A DNA stretch of 64,000 nt, taken from Nocardia sienata NBRC 100364. GTDB lineage: Bacteria; Actinomycetota; Actinomycetes; Mycobacteriales; Mycobacteriaceae. A program made the position numbers and the translations under genes. Shown piece after piece: positions 33,296 through 42,290 of this stretch (position 1 is its first letter; every line of letters begins with the position of its first letter). The stretch lies in the NCBI RefSeq assembly GCF_001613205.1, contig NZ_BDBX01000001.1, forward strand, positions 1 to 64,000, read 5' to 3'. A model generated the notes under the pieces. The model ran no database searches. It was not told the origin of the DNA and saw nothing but the letters and a program-made list of their open reading frames with translations.

Positions 33296-34669
33296 ATGCG
33301 TAAGTTACTCATCGCCAATCGCGGCGAGATCGCGGTGCGGATCGCGAGGGCAGCGCGCGAACAGGGCATTTCCTCAGTAGCGGTCTACAGCGAGGCCGAC
33401 CGGGAAGCCGAACACGTCAGAGCGGCAGACGAGGCGGTATTGGTGGGGCCCGCCCCCGCGCCGGCGAGCTACCTCGCTGTCGACGCCATTCTGGCGGCGG
33501 TCCGTTCCAGCGGGGCCGACGCCGTGCATCCCGGGTACGGGTTCCTCTCGGAGAATGCCGACTTCGCACAGGCCGTCCTCGACGCGGGCGCGATCTGGGT
33601 GGGTCCGGAACCGAACGCGATCCGGGAGATGGGTGACAAGGTCGCCGCACGCAAGAGCGCCGAGGCCGCCGGCGTGCCCACCGTCCCCGGCTCCGTCGGC
33701 GAAATACACGACGCCACGGAAGCCGCGCAGGTGGCCGAACGCATCGGTTTCCCGCTGGCCATCAAGGCGGCGGCAGGCGGCGGCGGGCGCGGTATCCGCA
33801 TCGTCACCCGGCAGGAGGATCTGGCCGCGGCAATCGGTACCGCCCAGGCGGAGGCACGCGCGGCTTTCGGCAGCGACGCGGTGTATGTCGAGCGATTCAT
33901 CCCGCGTGCCAGACATATCGAAGTGCAGATCTTCGGGGACGGCAAGGACGCCGTACACCTGGGACTGCGGGACTGTTCGATGCAGCGGCGGCGGCAAAAG
34001 GTCATCGAGGAAGCCGGCGAACTCGGTCTGCCGGAGTGGGTTGTCAACGGCATGTCCGCGTCCGCGGTGCAGCTCGCCACCAGCGTCGGCTACACCGGGG
34101 CCGGCACCGTGGAGTTCCTGTTCGACGAACTGCGCACCGAGTACTACTTCATCGAGATGAACACCCGTATCCAGGTGGAGCACCCGGTGACCGAGATGGT
34201 CTACCGGCGCGACCTGGTCGGCGAACAGCTGCGGGTGGCCGCGGGCAATCCGCTGTCGTTCACCCAGGCCGACCTGGTACCGCATGGCCACGCGATCGAA
34301 GTGCGCATCAACGCCGAAGATCCGGAACGGAACTTCCTGCCCAGTCCCGGAACGATCGAGCGCTTCGACTTGCCCGCCGGTCCGTTCGTGCGAGTCGACA
34401 GCGGCTTCAAGGCGGGTTCGGTCGTCGCGCCGTTCTACGACTCGATGCTGGCGAAGGTGATCGTCTGGGGCGATGATCGCCCGGCCGCGCTTGCCCGGCT
34501 GGCCCGCGCGCTGCGGGAGCTGGCGATCGAAGGCGTGACCACCACGGCCGAGTTCGTGGACACCGTGCTCTCGACCGAGGAATTCCGCAACGGCATGTAC
34601 CACACGACGTGGCTCGAGCAGTGGATGTCCGAGCAGGCCGACGCACGAAGGGCGCGATCCGATGTCTGA
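33296..34669 (+). CDS. Biotin carboxylase
   Basis: 457 residues, the AccC length. KLLIANRGEIAVRIARAARE, HPGYGFLSENADFA, KAAAGGGGRGIRI (ATP loop), and EMNTRIQVEHPVTEMV (metal and bicarbonate site) are all present. It carboxylates biotin on the carrier protein with ATP and bicarbonate. In this context the next two genes provide a urea-carboxylase-type carboxyltransferase instead of an acyl-CoA one, so the acceptor is probably an amide or urea-like nitrogen. Its stop overlaps the start of the AHS1 gene by 8 bases. Confidence 0.93.
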   Translation: MRKLLIANRGEIAVRIARAAREQGISSVAVYSEADREAEHVRAADEAVLVGPAPAPASYLAVDAILAAVRSSGADAVHPGYGFLSENADFAQAVLDAGAIWVGPEPNAIREMGDKVAARKSAEAAGVPTVPGSVGEIHDATEAAQVAERIGFPLAIKAAAGGGGRGIRIVTRQEDLAAAIGTAQAEARAAFGSDAVYVERFIPRARHIEVQIFGDGKDAVHLGLRDCSMQRRRQKVIEEAGELGLPEWVVNGMSASAVQLATSVGYTGAGTVEFLFDELRTEYYFIEMNTRIQVEHPVTEMVYRRDLVGEQLRVAAGNPLSFTQADLVPHGHAIEVRINAEDPERNFLPSPGTIERFDLPAGPFVRVDSGFKAGSVVAPFYDSMLAKVIVWGDDRPAALARLARALRELAIEGVTTTAEFVDTVLSTEEFRNGMYHTTWLEQWMSEQADARRARSDV

Positions 34670-35552
34670 CCGATCGGGGACACGCTACTCCTGGGGTGCG
34701 GACGAGCATCTGGTCGTTCAGATCGCCGAGGAGATGACGCTCGCGGCAAACTTCACGGCGATGGCGATGAGCACCCGGCTCAACGATCGAGCGCTCGACG
34801 GTGTTCTCGACATATGCCCCGCCAACGCCTCACTGCTGATTCGCTTCGATCCGGACCGGCTCGAACCGGCGACACTGGAGGGCGCCGTGCGCGCCATCGA
34901 GGAGGAGGTCGCGCAGCAGACGCAACCGGCGATCCGTACCCGGCTGCTCGAGATCCCGGTGTGGTACGACGACCCGTTCACCCGCGACGTCGGCGCGAGG
35001 TTCCGTGACCGGCACCAGCGGCCCGAAGGCAGCGATATCGAATACGCCACGGCAGAGCTCGGACTGGATTCGGTCGGCGAGTTCATCGAACGCCACTCGT
35101 CTTCGCCGTGGCTGGTATCGATGGTCGGGTTCGTCGCCGGACTGCCGTTCATGTTCCAGATGGTGGAGCGGCAGCGGCAGATCGAGTTGCCGAAATACCT
35201 GCGTCCGCGCACCGAGACGCCGAAGCTCACCGTCGGCCACGGCGGCTGCTTCGCCTGCATCTACTCGGTGAAGGGTGCGGGCGGTTACCAGATGTTCGGA
35301 CTCACGCCGTTGCCGATTTTCGATCCGCAGCAGCAGCACACTGTCTTCCGCGAGTCCATGGTGCTCTTTCGGCCGGGCGACATCGTGAAGTTCCGCCCGG
35401 TCGACGTGGCGGAGTACTCGCAACTCGAGGCGGCGGCGGAGCGCGGCGAGGACGTCTACCGCTCCGTTCCGGTGGATTTCGAGCTCAACGAGTTCCTTGC
35501 CGACCCCGATGCGTACAACAAGCGACTGTTGGGAGCACTCGATGCACGTTGA
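34662..35552 (+). CDS. AHS1-type carboxyltransferase subunit (PxpB/KipI-like)
   Basis: 296 residues, longer than the usual PxpB of about 220. The allophanate-hydrolase-subunit-1 markers are VSMVGFVAGLPFMFQM, KYLRPRTETPKLTVGHGGCFA, GAGGYQMFGLTPLPIFDP and LFRPGDIVKFRPVD near the end. In urea carboxylase the same fold (AHS1) with AHS2 forms the carboxyltransferase domain. With the biotin carboxylase and carrier upstream it most likely belongs to a split urea-carboxylase-like enzyme; the alternative is the PxpABC oxoprolinase. Stop overlaps the AHS2 start by 11 bases. Confidence 0.88.
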   Translation: MSDRSGTRYSWGADEHLVVQIAEEMTLAANFTAMAMSTRLNDRALDGVLDICPANASLLIRFDPDRLEPATLEGAVRAIEEEVAQQTQPAIRTRLLEIPVWYDDPFTRDVGARFRDRHQRPEGSDIEYATAELGLDSVGEFIERHSSSPWLVSMVGFVAGLPFMFQMVERQRQIELPKYLRPRTETPKLTVGHGGCFACIYSVKGAGGYQMFGLTPLPIFDPQQQHTVFRESMVLFRPGDIVKFRPVDVAEYSQLEAAAERGEDVYRSVPVDFELNEFLADPDAYNKRLLGALDAR

Positions 35553-36510
35553 GGTCATCCAGGCGGGCCTGGCGACGACAGTCCAGGATCTCGGCCGCAG
35601 TGGCGCGTACAACGTCGGGATTCCGCCGTCCGGTGCACTCGATCGCGAGTCGGCGAAGGTCGCCAATCTGCTGGTCGGAAATCCGACCGACGCGGCGGTG
35701 CTCGAGGCACCGTACCTGGGCCCCGAGCTGGCTTTCGGCGGTCCGGCAGTCATCGCGGTGACCGGCGGCGATGCGCAAGTGAAGGTAAACGGCGGCGAGG
35801 TGCCGGCGTGGGAGGCAGTGCGTGTCGGTGAGGGGGATGTGCTGTCGTTCGGCTTTCTGCAGAATGGGGCGCGGCTGTACATCGCGATCGCCGGCGGATT
35901 CGACGTGCCCCTTGTGCTGGGATCACGATCGACCTACGGGTTGGGCGCGCTCGGCGGCTTCGAAGGGCGCGCACTGCGCGCGGGGGATCGGCTGCCGGTG
36001 GGTGCCGCCCCGGCCGGGTTCGTGCCCCGGGCCGTTCCCGTCTCGGCTCGACCGGTCCTCTCGCGCGAGGTCGAACTGCGCGTGGTGCTCGGGCTGTACG
36101 ACTACCGCCTGACCGAGGAGGCCACGGAGGCGCTGCTCGACACGGTGTGGACGCTCACCCCGGTGGCCGACCGAACCGGTTTCCGTTATGAGGGCGCGAA
36201 ATTGGCGTTCGTGGAGCGCGAGCAGCCCTTCGGGGCAGGATCGGATCCGTCGAACATCGTCGATGCCGGCTATCCCATCGGATCCATCCAGGTTCCGAGC
36301 GGTTCCGAGCCGATCATCCTGCACCGCGACGCGGTCTCCGGCGGCGGGTACGCCATGGTGGGTACCGTGATCAGTGTCGACATGGACACGGTCGCGCAAT
36401 CGGCGCCCGGCACAAAGACCCGGCTGCGAGCTGTCTCGCTCGAAGAGGCGCTGCGAGCTCGTCGCGAGGCGAGAACGCGGTTGGCGAAGCTGGCCGGAAC
36501 GCTCACCTGA
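35542..36510 (+). CDS. AHS2-type carboxyltransferase subunit (PxpC/KipA-like)
   Basis: 322 residues from the ATG at 35542. VIQAGLATTVQDLGRSGAY, VGIPPSGALDRESAKVANLLVG and YIAIAGGFDVPLVLGSRSTY are the biotin-dependent carboxyltransferase (AHS2) signature, and the C-terminal half contains DRTGFRYEG and PSNIVDAGYPIGSIQV. It pairs with the AHS1 protein whose gene overlaps it. It is the last gene of the plus-strand run; a strong hairpin follows at once. Confidence 0.9.
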   Translation: MHVEVIQAGLATTVQDLGRSGAYNVGIPPSGALDRESAKVANLLVGNPTDAAVLEAPYLGPELAFGGPAVIAVTGGDAQVKVNGGEVPAWEAVRVGEGDVLSFGFLQNGARLYIAIAGGFDVPLVLGSRSTYGLGALGGFEGRALRAGDRLPVGAAPAGFVPRAVPVSARPVLSREVELRVVLGLYDYRLTEEATEALLDTVWTLTPVADRTGFRYEGAKLAFVEREQPFGAGSDPSNIVDAGYPIGSIQVPSGSEPIILHRDAVSGGGYAMVGTVISVDMDTVAQSAPGTKTRLRAVSLEEALRARREARTRLAKLAGTLT

Positions 36511-36512
36511 GG

Positions 36513-36547
36513 GACTGTCCGCGCCGCCCCCGGCGGCGCGGGCAGTC
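36513..36547. terminator. Strong bidirectional hairpin terminator
   Basis: GACTG-T-CCGCGCCGCC pairs with GGCGGCGCGG-G-CAGTC around a 3-base loop: a near-perfect 16-base stem with one mismatch. It starts 3 bases after the plus-strand AHS2 stop and ends 11 bases before the minus-strand AHS2 stop, so it can stop transcription from both sides. Confidence 0.75.
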
Positions 36548-36558
36548 GCCGTGGGTGG

Positions 36559-37551
36559 TCACGGCACTGGAACCGTCCGAAGCGGATCGACGGTGAAGTC
36601 GACCCGCTTGTTCAATGCGAGTGCCTCCTCGTAGTCGATCTCCCGAAAGCGGATGGTGTCGCGGCCCGGACGCATCTGCCCGACCTTCCACAGCGCGCAG
36701 TGCGGCACCGTGGCCACTACGGCGAAGCCACCGGAGGTGTTGCCGTCCATGCCCAGAATCGTAAGCACATCACCGTTGGCCAGCAGGCCACCCACGGGGT
36801 ACGCGTCGTCGAGGACATTGGACGGATGCCCGCCCGCGGTGCCGCCATCGGACCGCGCCCAAGCGAACCGATATGGGTTGAGGCGCGTGCCGATGCGATC
36901 CGAGTTCAGGTCCACCCGCCATTGCCTGCCGAGCAGTTCCGTCCAGTCCTCGTCGGTCAGGTAGTCGGGACTGGCGTGCGGACCGTGCATGATCTCGACC
37001 TCCCACTCGGTGACGAAGCGCGGGCGCATCGATTCGGGAAGGCGCCGGCGAGCCGGCGCCGCCACGCTGTGCGTCGCGAGCAGGTCGCCGCGGACCAGCG
37101 CCCGTCCCTCCACTCCGCCGATGCCCGCTACGAGCGAGGTGGCCGCCGAGCCGTACACCTCGGGCACCGCTATTCCACCGCGCACCGCGAGATAGAGGCG
37201 GAAGCCCGCACCGCCTGCGCCGATGGTCCGCAGGACGTCGCCTGTCCGGACACCGATCGTCTCCCAGGCCGGCACCGGCACGTCGTTCAGCACAATCGCG
37301 GTGCCATCCGGTGCGGCGATCGCGATGTGAGTGTCGACGAGGAACGCGACCGAGAGGCCGACCTTGGGAACTTCGAGGGCAGGAGCTCCGGCGGGATTTC
37401 CGACGAGGATGTTCGCGGCCCGCATGGACAGATGGTCCATCGGGCCGGCCGGGAAATAGCCGAGCGATGTGAGGCCCTGACGCCCCGGCCAGGCCTGTAC
37501 GGTCGTCTGCAGGCCGGGATCGATGATCTCCATTGTTGTCTTGGTGTTCAT
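36559..37551 (-). CDS. Second AHS2-type carboxyltransferase (PxpC-like)
   Basis: 330 residues: EIIDPGLQTTVQAWPGRQG, GYFPAGPMDHLSMRAANILVG, YLAVRGGIAVPEVYGSAATS, then HPSNVLDDAYPVGGLL. The motif PAGPMD resembles the PPSGPMD of urea carboxylase more than the PPSGALD of the neighbouring copy, so the two pairs are diverged paralogues with probably different acceptors. Its ATG at 37551 overlaps the AHS1 stop upstream (ATGA). It converges with the first pair across the hairpin. Confidence 0.88.
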   Translation of the reverse strand: MNTKTTMEIIDPGLQTTVQAWPGRQGLTSLGYFPAGPMDHLSMRAANILVGNPAGAPALEVPKVGLSVAFLVDTHIAIAAPDGTAIVLNDVPVPAWETIGVRTGDVLRTIGAGGAGFRLYLAVRGGIAVPEVYGSAATSLVAGIGGVEGRALVRGDLLATHSVAAPARRRLPESMRPRFVTEWEVEIMHGPHASPDYLTDEDWTELLGRQWRVDLNSDRIGTRLNPYRFAWARSDGGTAGGHPSNVLDDAYPVGGLLANGDVLTILGMDGNTSGGFAVVATVPHCALWKVGQMRPGRDTIRFREIDYEEALALNKRVDFTVDPLRTVPVP

Positions 37552-38546
37552 GGGACGCCCACCCGGCCCGCGGCCAGCTTCCGTTCGGCCGCGATGACGG
37601 CGGCCTCGGGCGCCAGCCGGGCATCCTCATCGAGATACTCGGCTACCACGAAGTCGTCATCCTCTATCTGATAGTCATAGGTGCCTTCGAACACGCGTAG
37701 TCGCAGGGTGAGCAGCTCTTTCTCGCTGACTCGCGTAAATGTCACTCGATCACCCACCCGGAAGAGATTGGAAGCGGCGGCGACGGTTGCGGGCTTCCCG
37801 GCCCCGCCCGTGGAGTTCCCCGCGAAATCGTGGTTCCACAGCGGTAGGGTGCGGCCGAACAGCTGGTAGCTGCCGGGCGACTCCACTGGGTAGAGCACGA
37901 CGCATGGGCCGCCGATGCCGACCGCGCCCTCCGCGGTCCACATCCGTGCCGGGTTGTATTTGGGCGCGGAGATCTGGGTGAGCGGATCCATCGAGAACAA
38001 CGAGGGAAGTCCGGGAAAGTAGCCGATGAAGGCGTTCCACCAGGTGGTCGCGAGAAAGCGGACGAAGAACTCTTCCCGGCCGGCGAAGCCGTTGTAGCGC
38101 ACGATGTAGTCGATGTTGTCGCCGTCGCTGACATTGGGCGCGTCGTTGCGGGTGGTGATGCGGTACCGTTTGACCGCCTCACGGGTCATCTCGTCATCGA
38201 ATGCGATCGGCAGCGTGACCGTGCGACTCGGCAGGACCAGCGACTCCAGATCCGGGGCCGAGCGCTCCCTCGCGATCAGCTCCTCGAGCACCCGGTCGCG
38301 GGTGATGCGACCCGGATCGAAGGTGACCATCATCGAGCGGAAACCGGGGGCGGTCTCGAGCACCCCGTCGACCGGGTCGTTGATCAGGGCATGGCGCAAC
38401 GCGTGGACGCGGAAGTTCAGGCGCAGATCGACCTCCATTTCGCCGTATTCGACCAGAATCTGGTGGTCGCCTGCCTGGCGCAGTTGCACGGCCGGGCGCG
38501 CGGGCGCGCCCGGCAGAGCGTGGAGAATCGCGCGGGAGGAGGGCAT
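37548..38546 (-). CDS. Second AHS1-type carboxyltransferase (PxpB-like), long form
   Basis: 332 residues from the ATG at 38546; the frame is open further upstream but that part overlaps the PucR gene and lacks family sequence. Recognisable elements are YGEMEVDLRLNFRVHALRHAL, WNAFIGYFPGLPSLFSMDP, and FRVGDRVTFTRVS near the end. At 332 residues it is over 100 longer than typical PxpB, like the long AHS1 of the first pair. No second biotin carboxylase or carrier is nearby, so it may share those at 33.0-34.7 kb. The promoter must lie between 38547 and the divergent regulator gene. Confidence 0.82.
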   Translation of the reverse strand: MPSSRAILHALPGAPARPAVQLRQAGDHQILVEYGEMEVDLRLNFRVHALRHALINDPVDGVLETAPGFRSMMVTFDPGRITRDRVLEELIARERSAPDLESLVLPSRTVTLPIAFDDEMTREAVKRYRITTRNDAPNVSDGDNIDYIVRYNGFAGREEFFVRFLATTWWNAFIGYFPGLPSLFSMDPLTQISAPKYNPARMWTAEGAVGIGGPCVVLYPVESPGSYQLFGRTLPLWNHDFAGNSTGGAGKPATVAAASNLFRVGDRVTFTRVSEKELLTLRLRVFEGTYDYQIEDDDFVVAEYLDEDARLAPEAAVIAAERKLAAGRVGVP

Positions 38547-38737
38547 TGCTGTCCGATCTGTCGGTGGGTGTCGGGCGAGGTCCTGTCCTGTATTGAATGA
38601 TGATCGCTGTCGACTGTCGTGCAATGCTCCGCCTTGTACAACAACCGCGCCGCGCTGCGCCGGATCGGACAGAGACCGGGCGGTCCACCGATACCGCATG
38701 CTGGGAGGCCACGATTCGGGAAGGGTTGCCGCCACTG

Positions 38738-39874
38738 ATGACGGACTCCGCTGATTCGGTCGCCCGTGCGCACCGCGAGCTGGTGCGCGCGTCGGTGGCC
38801 GCGCAGGGCACGCGAGGCATCGCCGAGCGCATCGCCGGCATGGTTGGCGGCTGGTTGCTGCTGTTGGACGGGTCAGGCGCTCCGCTCGCGTCGATCCCGG
38901 AGGGCGCCCGCGCACATCTGGCGTTGGTGCAGAGTGAGTTGCCGCGGTTCGCCACGCATGCGCGTCCGAGCGCGATGTCACTCATCATCCCGGGAGAGTC
39001 GGTGTCGATCCGGCCGGTCGGTGTCGGGGGCCGGATCCGCGGTTTCATCGCCATCGGGCGAGCGAACCCGCTCGATGCCATCGAACGGTCGCTCGTCGAC
39101 ACCGCGACCTACCTGCTCGCCGAGGACCTGCATCGCAGCGACGAGCTACGTCGAGCCGCGCGCAACGATCGCCTCGCGGTACTGCAACTGTTGCTCGGCG
39201 GGCATGCCCAGGTCGCCCGCAGCACCAGCGAGGTTCTGGGTGTTCCCCTCCCGGGTGGTCCGGTCCGTGCCGCCCTGCTCGGTGTGCCGCGCCGCTATGC
39301 CCTCGAGCTCCTCGAGGCGGCCGAAGAGGACCAAGCGCTGCGCCGGATCGAGACGGTGATCGCGGAGCTGCGCCCGGGCCGGGTCGGTATCGTGCTGCCG
39401 ACCGCGGAGGGCGATGTGCGGACGCTGGAGGCGATCCTGCGGCGCGTACCGCATGGCCGGGGGGCCGTGACCGAGGCGGTGGAGGTGTCGGAACTCCCCG
39501 CTGCGTGGAGGCGGGTGCGTGGTGTCTTCGAAGCGGCGTCGGATAAGCCGGGCAAGCTCTACATGGCCCGAGACGTCTCCGAGGCGGGATTGCTCAAACA
39601 TCTGACGGGACCCGAAGCCAGAGCGTGGGCGCAAGCAGCGCTCGCGCCGCTCACCGCGCTCGATCGAGGTTCCAAGGTCGACTTCGCGCAGACCCTGCGG
39701 ACCTTTCTCGCGCACAACGGGCAGGCCGATGCCTCTGCGAGTACCCTCGGGATCCACCGCCACACGCTTCGTTATCGCATGACCCGCATCGCCGAGGCCC
39801 TGGGGCGCGATCTGGACAACCCCACCGTGCGAGCCGAGCTCTGGTTCGCCCTTCAGCTGTATCCCGGCGACTGA
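38738..39874 (+). CDS. PucR/CdaR-type transcriptional regulator
   Basis: 378 residues from the ATG at 38738; an earlier in-frame ATG at 38597 would add a tail with no family features. The C-terminal helix-turn-helix of this family is clear: QTLRTFLAHNGQADASASTL, LGIHRHTLRYRMTRIAEALG and RAELWFALQLY. The N-terminal part has a sensor-like region with GGWLLLLDGSGAPLASIP. PucR-type proteins often control purine, amide or ring catabolism. It is divergent from the second AHS1/AHS2 pair, which it most likely controls. Confidence 0.88.
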   Translation: MTDSADSVARAHRELVRASVAAQGTRGIAERIAGMVGGWLLLLDGSGAPLASIPEGARAHLALVQSELPRFATHARPSAMSLIIPGESVSIRPVGVGGRIRGFIAIGRANPLDAIERSLVDTATYLLAEDLHRSDELRRAARNDRLAVLQLLLGGHAQVARSTSEVLGVPLPGGPVRAALLGVPRRYALELLEAAEEDQALRRIETVIAELRPGRVGIVLPTAEGDVRTLEAILRRVPHGRGAVTEAVEVSELPAAWRRVRGVFEAASDKPGKLYMARDVSEAGLLKHLTGPEARAWAQAALAPLTALDRGSKVDFAQTLRTFLAHNGQADASASTLGIHRHTLRYRMTRIAEALGRDLDNPTVRAELWFALQLYPGD

Positions 39875-39883
39875 CCGGCCGAA

Positions 39884-40273
39884 TCACGACAGGACTGCAC
39901 GCAACCCCTGCAGGCCCTCGGCGCACGCCGAGTCGAACGCGTCCGCCAGCTCGGCGGGTTCGATCTCGGTGCTGTAGACCACCAGGGCACGGCCGTCGCC
40001 GAGGTCGAGCACATCGACCGTTCCCAGATGAGCGTTGATCGGCAGGTCGCCCTCCACAACCCGGTATTGCAGACGGCGCAGCTCGTCGTTCATCGTCACG
40101 ACCGTTTCCTCCAGCCTGCTGCCGCCGCGGAGGATGACCGTGCGGTGTCGTTGGTCGCCCTCCGAGCTGGTGATAGCCGGAAACCAGCGGCTGATGCCGG
40201 GCACGTCTCGGATCACCTGCCAGACCGCGTCGGGGCTGCGGTCGATGAGGACCTGGGAACGAAGCGTTGTCAT
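39884..40273 (-). CDS. SRPBCC-family protein
   Basis: 129 residues from the ATG at 40273. The START/Bet v1-like pattern is visible: LRSQVLIDRSPDAVWQVIRD, ISRWFPAITSSEG and a final long helix ADAFDSACAEGLQGLRAVL. Such proteins bind hydrophobic ligands and may act as cyclases. It converges with the PucR-type gene (10 bases between stops). No catalytic residues can be assigned. Confidence 0.75.
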   Translation of the reverse strand: MTTLRSQVLIDRSPDAVWQVIRDVPGISRWFPAITSSEGDQRHRTVILRGGSRLEETVVTMNDELRRLQYRVVEGDLPINAHLGTVDVLDLGDGRALVVYSTEIEPAELADAFDSACAEGLQGLRAVLS

Positions 40274-40517
40274 ATGAAGTCCTTCCGGGATGGCGCCAGT
40301 CTCTGCGGCCGCCAGTGTGCCCGGCGGCGTGACAACCGCGAGTGCGCGGAATGGACACCCGGCCGCGAGTCTTTGCGCCAGATGGCGCATTCCGGCGCGA
40401 CCGCGGCATTGACAGCCTTCTGCCAGCGGTGGCGGTCGGTGCGGCCATCAGTAACGGAATCGCTGCTGTGCTCCCCGCCTAACACCGGAACAGACGTCTG
40501 GAGTGGAGTTGTGAGAT

Positions 40518-41960
40518 ATGGATTTCTTGGACACAGTCCCCACCGGCCTGCTCATCGGTGCCGAGTGGCGCGAAGCCGACGCCGCGGGACGTTTCGTCGT
40601 GGAGGATCCGGCGACGGGAGACCCGCTCACCGACGTCGCCGACGGCGGGCCCGCGGAGATGATCGCCGCGTTGGACGAAGCATCACGTGCGCAGGAATCC
40701 TGGGCCGCGACCGCACCGAGGGTACGCTCCGATCTGCTACGAGCGGCCTATGACGAGGTTGTCCGAAGAGCCGACGACTTCGCCCTGTTGATCACCCTGG
40801 AAATGGGCAAACCCCTCGCCGAGTCGCGAGGAGAGGTCCGCTACGGTGCGGAGTTCTTGCGCTGGTTCTCCGAAGAAGCGGTCCGGGTAGGAGGCCGATG
40901 GGCCCGATCTCCGGAAGGAACGACCCGTCTGCTCACGATGAAGGATCCGGTCGGTCCGACGTTGATGATCACGCCGTGGAACTTCCCCCTCGCCATGGCA
41001 ACCCGCAAAATCGCCCCTGCCATCGCCGCCGGATGCACCATGGTGCTCAAACCCGCCGAGCAAACGCCCCTCACCGCGCTGGCGTTCGCCGCGTTGCTCC
41101 GGTCGGTGGGGTTGCCTCCCGGCGTCCTCAATGTGGTGACGACGACCCGCGCGGCGGAAGCCATTCCACCGCTGCTGCGCGATCCTCGCCTGCGCAAACT
41201 CACCTTCACCGGATCGACGGCGGTGGGCCGGCAGCTCATGGCGCAAGCAAGCGCCCAACTCCTGCGGATATCGATGGAACTCGGTGGCAACGCACCGCTG
41301 CTGGTCCTCGGCGACGCGGACATCGACCGCGCGGTGGCCGGCGCGATGCTGGCGAAGATGCGCAACATCGGACAGGCGTGCACCGCCGCCAATCGCATAC
41401 TCGTCCACGAGTCCGTTGCCGATGAGTTCGGTTCTCGATTCGCGGCCGCGATGGCCGCGCAACGGCTGGGCCGGGGCACCGACCCCAATGTGGACGTCGG
41501 GCCCCTGATCGATGAGCGGGCGCGGAACAAGGTCACCGAGCTGGTGTCGGACGCCCTCGCCCGTGGCGCACGCGTGCTCACCGGTGGCTCCCCACTCGAA
41601 GGCACGGGCTACTTCTTCGAACCGACCGTTCTGACCGACGTAGGCGATCACCGCATCACCCGGGAAGAACTGTTCGGTCCTGTCGCACCGATCTCCACGT
41701 TCGGCACCGATGACGAGGCGATCGCCCTGGCCAACGCAACGGAGTACGGATTGGCGTCGTATGTTTTCTCCCAGGACATGTCTCGCATTCTGAATGTTGT
41801 CGAGCGCTTGCAGTTCGGCATGGTCGGCGTCAACCAGGGGGTGGTATCGAACGCCGCCGCGCCGTTCGGCGGTGTGAAGCACTCCGGCTTCGGAAGGGAA
41901 GGCGGCGCCGAGGGAATCGAGGAGTACCTCTCCACCAAATATGTCGGCATTGCTCCTTAG
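40518..41960 (+). CDS. Succinate-semialdehyde-type NAD(P)+ dehydrogenase
   Basis: 480 residues. Catalytic Glu254 is in MELGGNAP and Cys288 in IGQACTAANR; MITPWNFPLAM and FTGSTAVGRQL mark cofactor binding; the end has PFGGVKHSGFGREGG. The length and text match GabD-type succinate semialdehyde dehydrogenases, which would finish off a C4 product made by amide or heterocycle breakdown. Related aldehydes cannot be excluded. It stands alone on the plus strand with a 244-base upstream region. The protein's stop lies directly against an MFS relic. Confidence 0.88.
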   Translation: MDFLDTVPTGLLIGAEWREADAAGRFVVEDPATGDPLTDVADGGPAEMIAALDEASRAQESWAATAPRVRSDLLRAAYDEVVRRADDFALLITLEMGKPLAESRGEVRYGAEFLRWFSEEAVRVGGRWARSPEGTTRLLTMKDPVGPTLMITPWNFPLAMATRKIAPAIAAGCTMVLKPAEQTPLTALAFAALLRSVGLPPGVLNVVTTTRAAEAIPPLLRDPRLRKLTFTGSTAVGRQLMAQASAQLLRISMELGGNAPLLVLGDADIDRAVAGAMLAKMRNIGQACTAANRILVHESVADEFGSRFAAAMAAQRLGRGTDPNVDVGPLIDERARNKVTELVSDALARGARVLTGGSPLEGTGYFFEPTVLTDVGDHRITREELFGPVAPISTFGTDDEAIALANATEYGLASYVFSQDMSRILNVVERLQFGMVGVNQGVVSNAAAPFGGVKHSGFGREGGAEGIEEYLSTKYVGIAP

Positions 41961-42145
41961 GCCCCAGTAGAAGCCGCCGGTGGCGGTTTCGAGTGCGCCG
42001 AAACCGGAGGGTCCGACGAAGCCGCCGAGGTTGGCCGGGGAGTTGATCGAGGCGAGACCGACGGCGGCCGCCGGGCCGGTGAGGAACAGGGATGGGAGCG
42101 CCCGGAACGGCCCGTAGGTGGCGTAGACGCCGTCGGTGACGACAT
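41960..42145 (-). pseudogene. MFS transporter relic (ACS-like family)
   Basis: On the minus strand one frame reads LPSLFLTGPAAAVGLASINS, then PANLGGFVGPSGFGALETAT, GGFYWG. This is the tenth-to-eleventh helix region of an anion:cation symporter family permease. It has no start, is broken just upstream by frame changes and is cut off at the dehydrogenase end. About 60 residues of a former 430-residue protein remain. Confidence 0.65.
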
Positions 42146-42290
42146 CGGTATGACAACGGAGAACAGCAGGCTGTCATGGACGAATAACCTTGCAGACCAG
42201 GCCCGCAACAGCAACCAGGAGCGGTACTCCGACATGCCCGCGGCGTTCGCCGTTGCGGTCGGAGTGGTGGGCCCACCAGACCATGAATGT

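Noticed and set aside
38547..38981. N-terminal extension of the second AHS1 frame
   Set aside because: It is antisense to the PucR-type coding region and reads as low-complexity; the ATG at 38546 fits the family.
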